The translations under genes were made by a program, and so were the position numbers. A stretch of 64,000 bases of DNA from Pseudomonas promysalinigenes. GTDB lineage: Bacteria; Pseudomonadota; Gammaproteobacteria; Pseudomonadales; Pseudomonadaceae. Below are positions 12,039 to 20,608 of the stretch, piece after piece; the first letter of the stretch is position 1, and the number at the start of each line of letters is the position of its first letter. Under the pieces are notes generated by a model. It was not told the origin of the DNA, ran no database searches, and worked only from the letters and a program-made list of their open reading frames with translations. The stretch covers positions 3,782,001-3,846,000 of the forward strand of contig NZ_CP077094.1 in NCBI RefSeq assembly GCF_014269025.2, read 5' to 3'.

Positions 12039-12365
12039 TCAGCGTGCGCTCGGGGGGTCGAGCAACCAAGCGACGCAGATCACTCTGATCAAACCGCTGA
12101 AGTTGCGCACCCCGCCCTGGCGCAGATGCACCTCGCGATCGACATAAGACAGCACGGCACTGATCGAACACTGATTGACAGCAGCGATCTGCTCCAGGAT
12201 ACCCCAGTACACTGCCTCCAGACGCAGGCAGGTGGAGAAACCGTTCAACCGTACCGAGCGCGAAACCGGCTGGGTCTGCAACATATCGAAATCGGCCTTG
12301 AACGGGTCTATGCAGTGCTTGCCAGGCCACCCCCCTGCCCTCACCGTACGCTTGACTGCTTGCAT
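12039..12365 (-). CDS. ribbon-helix-helix domain protein
   Basis: 108-aa protein with VSRSVRLNGFSTCLRLEAVYWGILEQIAA, a pattern typical of the RHH_4-type ribbon-helix-helix domain (basic strand, then two helices). It is probably a DNA-binding regulator. The N-terminal 20 residues are uncertain because no strong ribosome site marks the start. It is transcribed on the same strand as the fmdB-like gene 94 bases downstream. No target can be inferred. Confidence 0.65.
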   Translation of the reverse strand: MQAVKRTVRAGGWPGKHCIDPFKADFDMLQTQPVSRSVRLNGFSTCLRLEAVYWGILEQIAAVNQCSISAVLSYVDREVHLRQGGVRNFSGLIRVICVAWLLDPPSAR

Positions 12366-12661
12366 CTGGCCACATCCTCAGCTCACTCAACTGGGGCTCA
12401 ATGAAGCGCCGAGCGAGGCGCGGGAAGCAGCGGCAAAACCTTCCCGCGCAAATAAATGCATCTAGACCAACGCACGACCGCGCGGCGGCCTTCGGTTTGA
12501 GAAGCCCGTGCCTTTGCTGTTAAATAGGCAACGTGCCACCCGTGCGGACAGTTATTGCCCGGGTGCATAGGCTGGCCCGCCATGTGTTCGCGCTCAATAC
12601 CTCATGCGCACCGTGCACCCAGCTCTTCCTGTGATCGGCCTAATCAACTGTGAGCCATACC

Positions 12662-13255
12662 ATGTTCAAGATCGTCCATCTGGTGACGGGCGTTGCGGCT
12701 TTGCTGCTCGCGCTCGTGCCCAGCCTTAGAACCGAGGCAACCCCTTTCCTGCAGCAACCCGACGCGGTCTACTTGGCGCTGCTGGGCCTGCTCAACCTGC
12801 TGCTAGCCCCCGTCGTGCCGGTTTACTACCGCGGCGCGCGACAACAGCTGCAATACCTGGCGTGTGCCTTACTCGCGGTGGCTGTTGTACTGCAGGCCCT
12901 GACGTTGCTGGCACGCCCGGAAATGGGGAACCTGGCGGCGCTGGTCTGCGCCGCACTGGCAGTTGCCTTGCACCTGACAGCCGCATTTGCCCGCAGCAAC
13001 AAAAAGGGTCGCACCAGCCAAGGCACAGCCGCACAAGCCGGCACCCGCGATACCGGCACCGTAAAGTGGTTCAACACATCCAAGGGCTTTGGCTTCATCT
13101 CCCGCGATTCGGGTGACGACATCTTCGTTCACTTCCGCGCCATCCGTGGCGAGGGGCACCGCATTCTGGTCGAAGGCCAGCGCGTCGAATTCTCGGTGAT
13201 GCACCGTGACAAAGGCCTGCAGGCCGAAGACGTGGTCGCGGTCAACCGTCGCTGA
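12662..13255 (+). CDS. membrane-anchored cold-shock-domain protein
   Basis: The 197-aa product has three to four hydrophobic helices in its N-terminal half (about residues 5-110: [68 protein letters not shown]). A complete C-terminal cold-shock domain follows (about 130-197) with the RNP motifs KGFGFI and DIFVHF. A short basic linker joins the halves. This suggests single-stranded nucleic-acid binding tethered to the inner membrane. ATG 12662 has GTGAG eight bases upstream; a GTG at 12650 is possible. Confidence 0.85.
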   Translation: MFKIVHLVTGVAALLLALVPSLRTEATPFLQQPDAVYLALLGLLNLLLAPVVPVYYRGARQQLQYLACALLAVAVVLQALTLLARPEMGNLAALVCAALAVALHLTAAFARSNKKGRTSQGTAAQAGTRDTGTVKWFNTSKGFGFISRDSGDDIFVHFRAIRGEGHRILVEGQRVEFSVMHRDKGLQAEDVVAVNRR

Positions 13256-13260
13256 ACTGC

Positions 13261-13286
13261 CCAGCCCTGGAGCAACCCAGGGCTGG
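13261..13286. terminator. hairpin between convergent csd gene and slyX
   Basis: A perfect 10-bp inverted repeat (CCAGCCCTGG / CCAGGGCTGG, loop of six) lies in the short gap between convergent genes. It has no T tract on either side, so it is a likely bidirectional terminator of modest strength. Confidence 0.5.
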
Positions 13287-13290
13287 CCTA

Positions 13291-13497
13291 TCAATAATGT
13301 GGCGGCGGCGCTTCTTCTCCTTCACTACCGTATTGCCCCACCATCTCCTCGTAGCGCTTGATCAGTTCGGCCATTTGCAGTTGCAAGCGCTCGATCACCC
13401 GCCCCTGCTCGATCACCACATCATTGAGTGCCTGAATCGTATCGTCCTGGAAGGCCTGACGGGTCTCCAGCTCGATGATGCGCTCATCCGGCGACAT
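13291..13497 (-). CDS. slyX: SlyX family protein
   Basis: 68-aa coiled-coil protein of the SlyX family: [25 protein letters not shown] near the N-terminus and the C-terminal PPPHY signature. The biochemical role is unknown. It overlaps the end of the upstream HIT-family gene by 14 bases in another frame, so the two are translationally linked. Confidence 0.92.
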   Translation of the reverse strand: MSPDERIIELETRQAFQDDTIQALNDVVIEQGRVIERLQLQMAELIKRYEEMVGQYGSEGEEAPPPHY

Positions 13498-13918
13498 AGG
13501 GAGCCTCTTGATAATCTTGGGTCAGAATTGTGCGCAGGCGCTGACGAATCGCGTCGACCTGCCCCGAAATATACTCGCTTGCCGGCACTTTGCCCCAGAC
13601 CGGTGCAGGCCACGCTACGTCAGTCTCGTAGCGAACAATCACATGCATATGCAGCTGGCCGACCACATTTCCAAGGGTCGCGACATTCATCTTGTCTGCT
13701 GCGAATTCCTGTTTAAGCGCCTGGGCAAGGTTGCTCGTTTCTTTCCAGAGCTGCGCTTGGTCTTGCGCGCTCAGGTCGAACACTTCGCTCACATTTGCTC
13801 GCCTGGGCACCAGTATGAACCAGGGATAATTGGCATCTTTGCTGAGTAACAAACGGCATAACGGCAAATCACCCAGCACCAGGGAATCTTGTTGCAAACG
13901 CGAATCCATATCAAACAC
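13484..13918 (-). CDS. HIT-family protein (histidine triad-like hydrolase)
   Basis: 144-aa protein of the HIT superfamily, nucleotide hydrolases/transferases acting on dinucleotide or nucleoside phosphoramidate substrates. The core is [26 protein letters not shown] near residues 15-40, with the triad region [19 protein letters not shown] near 98-115. The motif reads HMHVI, not the full HxHxH, so it belongs to the divergent HIT branch common in Pseudomonas. The start is GTG at 13918 with GGAG nine bases upstream. It is followed by slyX. Confidence 0.85.
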   Translation of the reverse strand: MFDMDSRLQQDSLVLGDLPLCRLLLSKDANYPWFILVPRRANVSEVFDLSAQDQAQLWKETSNLAQALKQEFAADKMNVATLGNVVGQLHMHVIVRYETDVAWPAPVWGKVPASEYISGQVDAIRQRLRTILTQDYQEAPYVAG

Positions 13919-14651
13919 AAAAAGTCTCCACTCTTAACAGGATGCGCCAAGGATACCGTGCTTCGCTTGAACCGGCATGAAACCGCCCGCGATGGAGGCC
14001 GAAACTAGCCAACCTGCAGGTCACGCACAATTGCGGTAACACAGCGCTACTTTTCGCACCAAAATGATGCCGCAAATAGGTGTAGCACCACACTTCTACT
14101 CACATGAGTGACTGTGGATCAACAGTTGCCGGTAACACATTGACTTTTATGGCAGCTTTTTCCCTGGCGCCCGACCTTTAAGCTGGCACACCATCTGACA
14201 GCTCCTAGCCCGTGTTTTCGGCGGTTTTGCGCTGAGCCTCACCGCATTTGTGAAAATTTCATTAGCCGTTGTTAATTTTGTGCACGCTTGTTGCATTCCT
14301 TCCACGCCAAGTCGGCACGACACCTGCAATGTCAGGTGACGCGACAGACAACCACAGCGAAATGGGTGCACCAGGGAGTTTCATTCGTCAGGAGGCTGCA
14401 AAGCTGCAGAATCCAGGCATTGGGACAGCGCTGGAGTTTCACGAACCGTTAAACCGGAGCGTGATTTGCGACAGGGAATTACTTAAAAGCGACATGGCCA
14501 AAAAGTTCCGTAAAGATGATCTTTGCCATATCGCCAACAACAGTCAGCGTGCTATACATTTCCGCCGACATAACAAGAAAGAGCTGCCCCATATAACTAA
14601 AAAACTTGGGCGCAGCGGTACTCTTCCTAAAAACCAAAGGAGCAAGTCACG
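13919..14651. other. 733-base intergenic region, long leader of the OprD-type porin
   Basis: No convincing gene. An open frame at 14269-14661 has no ribosome site and no recognisable composition. Features seen: a sigma-54-like element at 14312-14328, an inverted repeat CACCTG-N6-CAGGTG at 14321-14338, and an A-rich AACAAGAAA at 14572-14580 that fits the Hfq/Crc recognition pattern AANAANAA. The ribosome site AAAGGAG lies just before the porin start. If the sigma-54 site is real, the untranslated leader would be over 300 bases. Confidence 0.5.
14312..14328 (+). promoter_or_regulatory. candidate sigma-54 promoter upstream of the OprD-type porin
   Basis: TCGGCACGACACCTGCA matches the -24/-12 consensus YTGGCACGRNNNTTGCW at 15 of 17 positions with exact GG-to-GC spacing. 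The -12 half is embedded in the inverted repeat CACCTG-N6-CAGGTG. No activator site was identified. Confidence 0.4.
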
Positions 14652-15926
14652 ATGCGCGTGATGAAGTGGAGCATGATCGCCCTGGCCGTTGCGGCAGGGA
14701 CCTCGCAGATGGCCGTAGCCTCGTCCCAGGACGAATCCAAGGGCTTCCTCGAAGACAGCAAGCTGAACGTCAAGACTCGCATGCTGTATTTCAGCCGCGA
14801 TTTCCGTAACAACGCGCCAGGCTCTCAAAGCCGCGTGGAAGAAACCGGCCTTGGTTTCCTGGGCACCTATGAGTCTGGTTTTACCCAAGGCACCGTCGGT
14901 GTGGGTATCGATGCCATCGGCATGCTCGGCCTGAAACTCGACAGCGGCAAAGGCCGCCACAGCACCGGCCAGTTCCCGACTGACGCCGATGGCCGTGCCC
15001 AGGATGAATTCTCCGAAGGCGGCGGCGCAGTCAAGCTGCGCATCTCCGATACCGTGCTGAAAGTCGGCGATCAGTTCACTGCCATGCCAGTGTTCGCCAC
15101 CGATGACAGCCGCTTGCTGCCAGAGGTAGCCCAAGGCGCTCTGATCACCAGCAGCGAAATCAAGGGCCTGACCCTGAACGCCGGCCGCTTCACCGCGCTG
15201 AACGCTCAGTCCCAGACCTTCCATGACAGCCTGCACCTTAAAGAAGCCGACGTCATTGGTGGCACCTATGCCTTCACCGACAACGTTTCCACCAGCCTGT
15301 ACTACTCCAAGGTCGAAGACTACTGGCGCAAGTACTACGCCAACGTGAACTGGGCTCTGCCACTCTCGGACAAGCAAGGCCTGGTGTTCGACTTCAACAT
15401 CTATGACACCAAAAGCGATGGCCAGGGCCTGCAGCGCGCCGAGAAAGATGGCGTGACCAAGCTCGACAACCGCGCCTTCAGCCTGTCCGGCGCCTATAAC
15501 ATCGGCGCTCACACCTTCACCCTGGCCTATCAGAAAGTCACCGGCGACGGCGACTACGGCTACGGCGTGGACGGCGGCGGCACCATCTTCCTGGCCAACT
15601 CCGTGGCCCGTTCCGACTTCAACGCTGAAGACGAAAAATCCTGGCAGGCTCGCTACGACCTGAACTTCGCCGAATACGGCGTGCCAGGCCTGACCTTCAT
15701 GACCCGTTACGTACGTGGTAGCGATGCCAACACCGGTTCCACCAGCAATGGCAAGGAATGGGAACGTGACGTAGACGTCAAGTACGTGCTGCAAGAAGGC
15801 CCAGCCAAGGACCTGAGCTTCCGCGTGCGTCAGGCTACCTACCGCTCCAGCGATGGCGTTTACTACGGTTCGAGCTCGATCGACGAACTGCGCCTGATCG
15901 TCGAGTACCCGCTGAGCATCCTGTAA
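14652..15926 (+). CDS. OprD-family outer membrane porin
   Basis: 424-aa substrate-specific porin. The signal peptide ([24 protein letters not shown]) is followed by the family N-terminal segment [25 protein letters not shown] beta-rich body with alternating aromatic strands ends with a C-terminal strand [10 protein letters not shown]. OprD/Occ porins take up amino acids, peptides or carboxylic acids; the substrate cannot be assigned from sequence. The gene stands alone, with AAAGGAG upstream and a terminator downstream. The long leader suggests post-transcriptional or sigma-54 control. Confidence 0.92.
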   Translation: MRVMKWSMIALAVAAGTSQMAVASSQDESKGFLEDSKLNVKTRMLYFSRDFRNNAPGSQSRVEETGLGFLGTYESGFTQGTVGVGIDAIGMLGLKLDSGKGRHSTGQFPTDADGRAQDEFSEGGGAVKLRISDTVLKVGDQFTAMPVFATDDSRLLPEVAQGALITSSEIKGLTLNAGRFTALNAQSQTFHDSLHLKEADVIGGTYAFTDNVSTSLYYSKVEDYWRKYYANVNWALPLSDKQGLVFDFNIYDTKSDGQGLQRAEKDGVTKLDNRAFSLSGAYNIGAHTFTLAYQKVTGDGDYGYGVDGGGTIFLANSVARSDFNAEDEKSWQARYDLNFAEYGVPGLTFMTRYVRGSDANTGSTSNGKEWERDVDVKYVLQEGPAKDLSFRVRQATYRSSDGVYYGSSSIDELRLIVEYPLSIL

Positions 15927-15952
15927 GCCTGGCTTATAGTGCACCGCACCTG

Positions 15953-15982
15953 AAAAGCCCGGCCAGTTGCCGGGCTTTTTCT
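15953..15982 (+). terminator. rho-independent terminator after the porin gene
   Basis: AAAAGCCCGGC / GCCGGGCTTTTT stem with a short loop, followed by CTT. It lies about 27 bases after the stop codon. Confidence 0.85.
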
Positions 15983-16084
15983 TGGCTGACAACTGCCACG
16001 CCCTGGGGCATCCTGTACGCCTTCGTTTCACCCCCGTACAATGCGGGGCTATTTCAACGTCTTAGGCAATCGACACGGCTAACC

Positions 16085-17800
16085 ATGCGCACCAGTCAAT
16101 ATTTGCTCGCCACCCAGAAAGAAACCCCTGCCGATGCAGTGGTCATCAGCCATCAGCTCATGCTGCGTGCCGGCATGATCCGCAAACTGGCCTCCGGCCT
16201 GTACACCTGGCTGCCAATGGGCCTGCGGGTAATGCGCAAGGTCGAGGCCGTGGTGCGCGAGGAAATGAACGCCGCCGGTGCCCTGGAAGTGCTGATGCCA
16301 AGCATCCAACCTGCCGAGCTTTGGCAGGAATCGGGCCGCTGGGAGCAGTACGGTCCCGAGCTGCTGCGTCTCAAAGACCGCCATCAGCGCGAGTTCTGCG
16401 TCGGCCCGACCCACGAAGAAGTGATTACCGACCTGGCCCGCAACGAGCTGTCCAGCTATAAACAGCTGCCACTCAACATGTACCAGATCCAGACCAAGTT
16501 CCGTGATGAGATCCGCCCACGCTTCGGCTTGATGCGCGGCCGCGAGTTCATCATGAAGGATGCCTACTCTTTCCATGCCGATCAGGCTTCCCTGCAGGAA
16601 ACCTACGACCGCATGCACCAGGCGTACAGCAACATCTTCACCCGCCTGGGCCTGGACTTCCGTCCGGTGCAGGCCGACACCGGCTCCATCGGTGGCAGCT
16701 ACTCCCACGAATTCCACGTGCTGGCCGAATCGGGCGAAGACGACGTGATCTTCAGCGACAGCTCCGATTACGCTGCCAACATCGAGAAGGCCGAAGCCAT
16801 CCCGCGCGAAACCGTGCGCCCTGCGCCAACCGAAGAACTGCGCCTGGTGGACACCCCTAATGCCAAGACCATCGCGCAATTGGTGGAAAACCACGGCCTG
16901 GCGATCGAAAAGACCGTCAAGACCCTGATCGTGCGTGGCGCCGAGGAAGGCAAGCTGGTCGCCCTGATCGTGCGTGGCGACCACGAGCTCAACGAAATCA
17001 AGGCCGCCAAGCTGGAACAGGTTGCCGACCCACTGGTCATGGCCACCGATGCCGAACTGCGCGAGGCCATTGGCGCTGGTGCAGGTTCACTCGGCCCGCT
17101 GAACCTGCCATTGGAAATCGTAATCGATCGTTCGGTCGCACTGATGAGCGACTTCGGCATTGGCGCCAACATCGACGACAAGCACTACTTCGGCGTGAAC
17201 TGGGAGCGTGACCTGCCAGTTCCGCAGGTCGCCGACCTGCGCAATGTCGTCGAAGGCGACCCAAGCCCGGATGGCCAGGGCACCCTGGTGATCAAGCGCG
17301 GCATCGAAGTGGGTCACATCTTCCAGCTGGGCACCAAGTACAGCGAGGCCCTCAAGTGCCAGGTACTGGGCGAGAATGGCAAGCCGGTCACTCTGGCCAT
17401 GGGCTGCTACGGCATCGGCGTGTCCCGCGTAGTTGCCGCCGCGATCGAGCAGAGCTACGACGACAAGGGCATCATCTGGAACGACGCCCTGGCGCCCTTC
17501 CAGATCGCCCTGGTGCCGCTGCGCTATGAAACCGACGTGGTACGCGAGGCCACCGACAAGCTGTACGCCGAACTGACCGCAGCCGGCTACGAGGTGCTGC
17601 TGGACGACCGCGACAAGAAAACCAGCCCCGGCATCAAGTTCGCCGATATGGAGCTGATCGGCATCCCGCACCGGATCGTGGTCAGCGACCGGGGCCTTGC
17701 CGACGGTAATCTGGAGTACAAGCACCGCACCGAGCAGGACGCTAAGCAGCTGCCGCTCAACGAAGTGCTTAGCTTCCTGCAGGCCCGCGTTCGCCGCTGA
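16085..17800 (+). CDS. proS: prolyl-tRNA synthetase (bacterial type, with editing domain)
   Basis: Class II synthetase charging tRNA-Pro. Catalytic core motifs include RSGMIRK-like [17 protein letters not shown] at the start, motif 2 in [17 protein letters not shown], and motif 3 near [13 protein letters not shown]. The INS editing domain that removes mischarged Ala-tRNA-Pro lies between motifs 2 and 3 (about residues 230-390). The C-terminal anticodon-binding domain contains [20 protein letters not shown]. The length is 571 aa. Confidence 0.97.
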   Translation: MRTSQYLLATQKETPADAVVISHQLMLRAGMIRKLASGLYTWLPMGLRVMRKVEAVVREEMNAAGALEVLMPSIQPAELWQESGRWEQYGPELLRLKDRHQREFCVGPTHEEVITDLARNELSSYKQLPLNMYQIQTKFRDEIRPRFGLMRGREFIMKDAYSFHADQASLQETYDRMHQAYSNIFTRLGLDFRPVQADTGSIGGSYSHEFHVLAESGEDDVIFSDSSDYAANIEKAEAIPRETVRPAPTEELRLVDTPNAKTIAQLVENHGLAIEKTVKTLIVRGAEEGKLVALIVRGDHELNEIKAAKLEQVADPLVMATDAELREAIGAGAGSLGPLNLPLEIVIDRSVALMSDFGIGANIDDKHYFGVNWERDLPVPQVADLRNVVEGDPSPDGQGTLVIKRGIEVGHIFQLGTKYSEALKCQVLGENGKPVTLAMGCYGIGVSRVVAAAIEQSYDDKGIIWNDALAPFQIALVPLRYETDVVREATDKLYAELTAAGYEVLLDDRDKKTSPGIKFADMELIGIPHRIVVSDRGLADGNLEYKHRTEQDAKQLPLNEVLSFLQARVRR

Positions 17801-17820
17801 TAATCAATGCACGAGTGATC

Positions 17821-18774
17821 ATGTCCAAGCGAAGTACCTTTACCCTGGGGGGCACCGCATTGTGCGGTGCTCTGCTCGTCAGTGGTTGCGCCAACCAGAT
17901 GTCTCAGCGCAGCGACCATGAGGAGCGCGTCGAGCGCAAGCTGCTCGAACACACCCTGCAGATAGATGTCGGCGAGCCCAAGGTGATGGAGCTTCCGCAA
18001 CGGCGGGTGCGCATCCATGAACAGAAGCGTTTCGAGGTCACCGACTACGAAGTGACCCGGCGCTACGATCGCTACACACCTTACCAACCCTGGCGGGAAA
18101 TCTATGAGATCCCGCTTGGTGCAGTGGCCGTAGTGGCAGGCATCGGCGCCAATGTGGTGAACGTGTTCGCTCTGGGCAATCTTCCGCAAAGCATGACCCA
18201 TGACTGGCTAAGCTACGGCGTCGATGGGCTCAATCCGTTCATGAATGCACCATCCAATGGCCGCGCGCAACAGAATCTGGCAGGCATCAGCGAAGTGCAG
18301 AAGGACAAGCGCGAAGAGTTCACCAGCATCCCTTGGAGCGAGCGACTGGTCGAAGTTAAGGCTGGCAAGATGACCCATGAGCTGACTACCGACAAAAACG
18401 GCGTGCTGCGCTTGAACCTGTTGGACAGTCCGTTCTCGGAACAGCATCTGAACCACGTCGGCACCCTGCACCTGCAGGTGGTGGACGAGGACAATGGCGT
18501 ACGAGGCGATGCAAGTCTGCTGGTCAGCGCTACTTTGCGCGACAAGCTGCGCGAAGCCCATGAGCTGATCTTCGATGACCTGGAAGATGACGATGTCGGG
18601 CAGTGGGTACATCGGGTGAAGCGCTTGTCCGAACTGGGCCTTGAGGAAGAAGCCAGCGAGATGGAGCAAAGCCTGATCGAGCTGACGCGCAATGATCCAG
18701 AGCTGCAGCAGGAGTTTCTGTCAGCCCTGACCAAGGCTACCGGCCGCCTTGTTGCTGACCCAGGTGCGCAGTAA
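17821..18774 (+). CDS. predicted outer-membrane/periplasmic lipoprotein of unknown function
   Basis: 317-aa protein with a lipoprotein signal peptide ending in LVSGC (Cys near residue 20). No domain was recognised. The central part has a hydrophobic stretch (IPLGAVAVVAGIGANVVNVFALG, about 100-122) that could be a membrane or buried helix. The C-terminus is helical and acidic (DDLEDDDVGQWVHRVKRLSELGLEEEASEMEQ). ATG 17821 has GAG seven bases upstream and is preferred to a GTG six bases earlier. It lies 20 bases after proS and is probably cotranscribed. Confidence 0.8.
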   Translation: MSKRSTFTLGGTALCGALLVSGCANQMSQRSDHEERVERKLLEHTLQIDVGEPKVMELPQRRVRIHEQKRFEVTDYEVTRRYDRYTPYQPWREIYEIPLGAVAVVAGIGANVVNVFALGNLPQSMTHDWLSYGVDGLNPFMNAPSNGRAQQNLAGISEVQKDKREEFTSIPWSERLVEVKAGKMTHELTTDKNGVLRLNLLDSPFSEQHLNHVGTLHLQVVDEDNGVRGDASLLVSATLRDKLREAHELIFDDLEDDDVGQWVHRVKRLSELGLEEEASEMEQSLIELTRNDPELQQEFLSALTKATGRLVADPGAQ

Positions 18775-18789
18775 GCAGCACGTTAGATG

Positions 18790-18814
18790 AAGGGCCGCAA
18801 CGCGGCCCTTTTTA
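18790..18814. terminator. terminator shared by the lipoprotein gene and dinB
   Basis: AAGGGCCGC / GCGGCCCTT stem with a three-base loop, followed by T5 on the plus strand. It lies in the 37-base gap between convergent genes. It is strong for the plus strand and weaker for dinB. Confidence 0.85.
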
Positions 18815-19876
18815 ATTGCCGGGAAACAGCTCCAATTGTTCATGGGCACCGCGCAGGTCGCGTAATCTGACCCCTACTCCCAGTAAACGCACCGGCTTGC
18901 CACCACGGGCGAAAGCCTGCCCCAGCAATTTACGGTAACTCTCCAAGTCCCTGCCCGCCCCCGCCTGCTCCATCGTCGTCTGGCTGAAGTCATGGAATTT
19001 GACCTTGACGAAGGGTTTATCGGGCCGATAACTGCTGTCCATACGGGCGATCCGCTCATTGAGGCTGTCGAGCAGTTCAGGCAAGCGCTCCAGGCAGCTG
19101 GCCAAGTCCGGTAGGTCGTTGTCATAAGTGTTTTCGACACTCACCGACTGCCTGCGGCTATCGTTTTGCACGGCTCGTTCATCAATCCCTCGGGCCAACC
19201 CCCAAAGCCGCTCGCCAAAACTGCCGAACTCACGGGCCAGTGCCAACCGTGACCACTCACGCAAATCAAGGCAGGTGTCTATCCCCAGGCGGCTCAGCTT
19301 GTCGGCGGTGACCTTGCCAACACCATGTAGCTTGGCCACCGGCAAGGCCGCTACGAAGGCTTCGACTTGGTCGGGGGTGATCACGAACAACCCATTGGGC
19401 TTGCGCCAGTCGCTGGCGATCTTGGCCAGAAACTTGTTAGGCGCGACACCCGCGGAGACGGTTATGTGTAGGGTACGGGCGACCCGTCGGCGAATATCCT
19501 CAGCGATTCGTGTGGCACTGCCTGCGTACCACTGACTTTCACTGACGTCCAGGTAGGCCTCATCCAATGACAGCGGCTCGATCAATTCGGTGTAGTCACG
19601 GAAAATGGCATGAATCTCCCGCGAGGCTTCCCGGTAAGCCTCAAATCGTGGCTTGACGATTTCAAGGTCAGGGCAAAGCTTCAGCGCATGCCGGGACGAC
19701 ATTGCAGAGCGCACCCCGTAGGCGCGGGCCTCATAATTGCAGGTGGCAATCACCCCACGGCGCTCTGCCGAGCCACCCACCGCCATGGGCCGCCCGGCCA
19801 AGCGCGGGTCGTCACGCATCTCGATCGCGGCGTAAAAGCAATCGCAGTCGATATGGATGATCTTGCGCACGGACAT
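18812..19876 (-). CDS. dinB: DNA polymerase IV DinB
   Basis: Y-family translesion polymerase. The start MSVRKIIHIDCDCFYAAIE (ATG 19876) carries the first catalytic Asp, and SLDEAYLDVS near residue 103 carries the second Asp/Glu pair. A helix-hairpin-helix (LHGVGKVTADKLSRLGI) and a C-terminal little-finger domain follow. 354 aa is normal for the family; the reading frame extends 65 codons further upstream but that part crosses the operator. A LexA box at 19892-19907 places it in the SOS regulon. Confidence 0.96.
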   Translation of the reverse strand: MSVRKIIHIDCDCFYAAIEMRDDPRLAGRPMAVGGSAERRGVIATCNYEARAYGVRSAMSSRHALKLCPDLEIVKPRFEAYREASREIHAIFRDYTELIEPLSLDEAYLDVSESQWYAGSATRIAEDIRRRVARTLHITVSAGVAPNKFLAKIASDWRKPNGLFVITPDQVEAFVAALPVAKLHGVGKVTADKLSRLGIDTCLDLREWSRLALAREFGSFGERLWGLARGIDERAVQNDSRRQSVSVENTYDNDLPDLASCLERLPELLDSLNERIARMDSSYRPDKPFVKVKFHDFSQTTMEQAGAGRDLESYRKLLGQAFARGGKPVRLLGVGVRLRDLRGAHEQLELFPGN

Positions 19877-19891
19877 TGATGATAGCCACCA

Positions 19892-19907
19892 CTGTAAATT
19901 CATACAG
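19892..19907 (-). promoter_or_regulatory. LexA (SOS) box of dinB
   Basis: CTGTAAATTCATACAG fits CTG-N10-CAG with an AT-rich core and lies 16 bases before the dinB ATG. This indicates repression by LexA and induction by DNA damage. Confidence 0.85.
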
Positions 19908-20033
19908 ATAGTAGCGCATAGCGACACCCGTGAAACAGTCTCCCGAGGCATCGGCTTTGCGGCCCCGCCACGTCTGCGCCGCCCATGAGCGCGGCTAAGA
20001 GTCTGAACGAAAAAGGATTTTTTACGATATATG

Positions 20034-20061
20034 TTGACATGGAGCAGGAATTGCGTAGAAT
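20034..20061 (+). promoter_or_regulatory. sigma-70 promoter of the first tRNA-fMet
   Basis: -35 TTGACA (20034-20039), 16-base spacer, -10 TAGAAT (20056-20061). The tRNA begins 14 bases after the -10 box. Confidence 0.8.
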
Positions 20062-20074
20062 TCGATCTCACAGG

Positions 20075-20151
<77 letters not shown>

Positions 20152-20159
20152 GATTCAAG

Positions 20160-20191
20160 AAAAGGCCACTGTTAACGCAGTGGCCTTTTTC
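20160..20191. terminator. terminator after tRNA-fMet copy 1
   Basis: AAAGGCCACTG / CAGTGGCCTTT stem with a six-base loop, flanked by A and T runs. It lies 8 bases after the tRNA, so the two tRNAs are separate transcription units. Confidence 0.9.
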
Positions 20192-20244
20192 ATTGGCCGA
20201 AGAAAAGCAAAACCAACCATAGTGAACCAGATGGAAGTAAGTGC

Positions 20245-20272
20245 TTGACTTACATGCCCTACTCTATACAAT
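20245..20272 (+). promoter_or_regulatory. sigma-70 promoter of the second tRNA-fMet
   Basis: -35 TTGACT (20245-20250), 16-base spacer, -10 TACAAT (20267-20272). The tRNA begins 12 bases downstream. Confidence 0.75.
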
Positions 20273-20284
20273 GCGCACCTCTGA

Positions 20285-20361
<77 letters not shown>

Positions 20362-20371
20362 TATTCGTCAG

Positions 20372-20410
20372 AACGAACCCCGCCTGTGTAAAAACAGCGC
20401 GGGGTTCGTT
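20372..20410 (+). terminator. hairpin after tRNA-fMet copy 2
   Basis: AACGAACCCCGC / GCGGGGTTCGTT, a perfect 12-bp stem with a 15-base loop. No T tract follows, so it may act as a processing or termination signal of moderate strength. Confidence 0.5.
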
Positions 20411-20608
20411 GCGTTCAGTCACCCGAAAAAACTTCCAACACCGTCAAAGCAGCGCGTTTGAGATGACGACGTGTGGATGAACTATCTTTAACGCTGCCGG
20501 ACGACTGAAAGTAACGTTGTCCGGAGTAATATCCGGATACGTTTACCAAAGGGACTTTCACTTGGCCGCAGCTCTCCCCGTCCTCGCGCACCACGCCCGA
20601 GGCATCTC

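Noticed and set aside
11932..12390. 152-codon frame overlapping the ribbon-helix-helix gene
   Set aside because: It is another frame of the same strand with Arg/Gly-rich shadow composition; the 108-aa frame has a recognisable domain.
14269..14661. 130-codon frame in the porin leader
   Set aside because: No ribosome site and no recognisable protein character. It ends within the porin start and contains the promoter-like elements.
14544..16031. 495-codon open frame opposite the porin
   Set aside because: Its composition is a shadow of the plus-strand porin, which has a signal peptide, ribosome site and terminator.
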